From Flavobacteriaceae bacterium (GTDB lineage: Bacteria > Bacteroidota > Bacteroidia > Flavobacteriales > Flavobacteriaceae), in assembly GCA_017852395.1 (NCBI GenBank), contig JAFMLE010000006.1:1-64000 (forward strand): 64,000 bases of DNA, read 5' to 3'. Position numbers and translations under genes: made by a program. Shown piece by piece: positions 63,385 through 64,000 of the stretch. Position 1 is the first letter of the stretch. Every line of letters begins with the position of its first letter. The notes under the pieces were generated by a model. That model saw nothing but the letters and a program-made list of their open reading frames with translations. It was not told the origin of the DNA and made no database searches.

Positions 63385-64000
63385 TTAGCGAATCACACTG
63401 CCGTTTTCGGCTCCGGGGTCGGGACTGACAAAAACCAATTCACCGTGTTGGTCCTCGGCCAAAAGCAACATCCCTTGACTGGTGACACCTCTGATTTTGC
63501 GCGGTGCTAGATTGGCCATAACCGTTACGCGTTTCCCTATCAAGGATTCTGGGTCAAAAAAAGCGGCAATTCCAGATACAATCGTACGCACCTCAAAACC
63601 CAAATCTACCTCAAACTGAAGGAGCTTATCGGCTTTGGGTACTTTTTGAGCCGTCAAAATGGTGCCTACGCGCAAATCCATATCCATAAATTGCTCATAG
63701 CTTATGTCGGGTTTTACCTCTGGAAAAGTATATTCTGAAAGAGGTTGGCTATCGTCTTGCATCAATTTTGCGAGTTGTTTTTCGATGGTTTCATCTTCAA
63801 TTTTTTCGAACAGCAAGCTTGCTGCTTCAAGTTGCATACCAACAGGCAGCAGGGGCGCATCATTGTTTACAGCCAACCAGGTTGCCCCCTGAAGGTGTAA
63901 CATCTTTTTGAGTTTTTCTGAAGTAAATGGCAAAATAGGTTCAGAAACTATGGCTAATGTTGCCGCGATCTGAAGTGCATTGTACAAAATTGTTGCCACA
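63385..64000 (-). CDS. metG: Methionyl-tRNA synthetase, C-terminal part (5' end beyond window)
   Basis: The last 205 codons. The segment has the end of the helical anticodon-binding domain (VSEPILPFTSEKLKKML) and a full C-terminal tRNA-binding OB domain (about the last 105 residues; FMDMDLRVGTILTAQKVPKADKLLQFEVDLG, VMANLAPRKIRGVTSQGMLL), as in long MetG enzymes that dimerise. The reading frame runs on to the window edge, so this is a window cut and not a truncated gene. Confidence 0.93.
   Translation of the reverse strand, partial: VATILYNALQIAATLAIVSEPILPFTSEKLKKMLHLQGATWLAVNNDAPLLPVGMQLEAASLLFEKIEDETIEKQLAKLMQDDSQPLSEYTFPEVKPDISYEQFMDMDLRVGTILTAQKVPKADKLLQFEVDLGFEVRTIVSGIAAFFDPESLIGKRVTVMANLAPRKIRGVTSQGMLLLAEDQHGELVFVSPDPGAENGSVIR

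Overview
The window looks like a chromosomal segment from a marine-type member of the Flavobacteriaceae (Bacteroidota). The evidence is the gliding/type IX secretion core gldK-gldL-gldM-gldN, the HMG-CoA reductase plus GYDIA-type GHMP kinase pair, the acs/symporter/DUF4212 cluster, the absence of clear Shine-Dalgarno sequences, and several promoters of the Bacteroidota type (TTG or TTTG, about 20 bases, then TAnnTTTG). Almost all of the sequence is densely packed core-genome coding sequence. I see no insertion sequence, prophage, CRISPR array, defence island or broken gene.

Layout. Positions 1-11.2 kb, minus strand: a partial ABC-F ATPase, a small FAD oxidoreductase, then a block read topA, arginase-like gene, gldK, gldL, gldM, gldN that ends in a strong hairpin terminator. 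Positions 11.4-15.6 kb, plus strand: a sulfur module of a SulP permease, a metallo-beta-lactamase/double-rhodanese protein and two YeeE/YedE half-transporters. Positions 15.7-20 kb, plus: miaB, a sigma-54-type activator, lptE, a TPR-like gene and secG, closed by a terminator. Positions 20.1-22.1 kb: groES-groEL with their own terminator. Positions 22.1-23.8 kb: a DUF2141 protein, a convergent HMA-MauE fusion, and a free-methionine-sulfoxide reductase. Positions 23.8-30.8 kb, plus: purH and the cell-shape cluster mreB-mreC-mreD-mrdA-rodA.

Positions 30.8-34.1 kb, minus: an orphan OppC-like permease behind a large C-terminal processing protease. Positions 34.2-38.4 kb, plus: surE, a small membrane protein, lpxB, comEC. 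Positions 38.4-42.7 kb, minus: a thioredoxin-fold protein, a POT peptide transporter and a DPP-IV-like S9 peptidase, which fit a peptide-feeding lifestyle. Positions 42.8-45 kb, plus: the mevalonate-pathway pair. Positions 45-52.7 kb, minus: coaX, an outer-membrane protein, a TPR protein, lptC, a small membrane protein, a CNNM/CBS protein and a PpiD-like chaperone, as one tightly overlapping run. Positions 52.77-52.85 kb: tRNA-Phe. Positions 53-59.2 kb, minus: rmuC, a PhoD-like phosphatase, acs, and a sodium:solute symporter with its DUF4212 partner (acetate uptake and activation). Positions 59.4-64 kb: a carotenoid-biosynthesis membrane protein, two hypotheticals, an epimerase-like protein, a CBS protein, a histone-deacetylase-family hydrolase and the C-terminal part of metG.

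I did not find a clearly new system. The items most worth a second look are a 15-bp perfect palindrome immediately in front of the miaB promoter element, an arginase-fold protein with lost metal ligands embedded next to the gliding genes, a possible sigma-54-like element before groES, and the sulfur module with a mononuclear-iron-type site and one cysteine-less rhodanese domain. Promoter calls were made by eye and are predictions.
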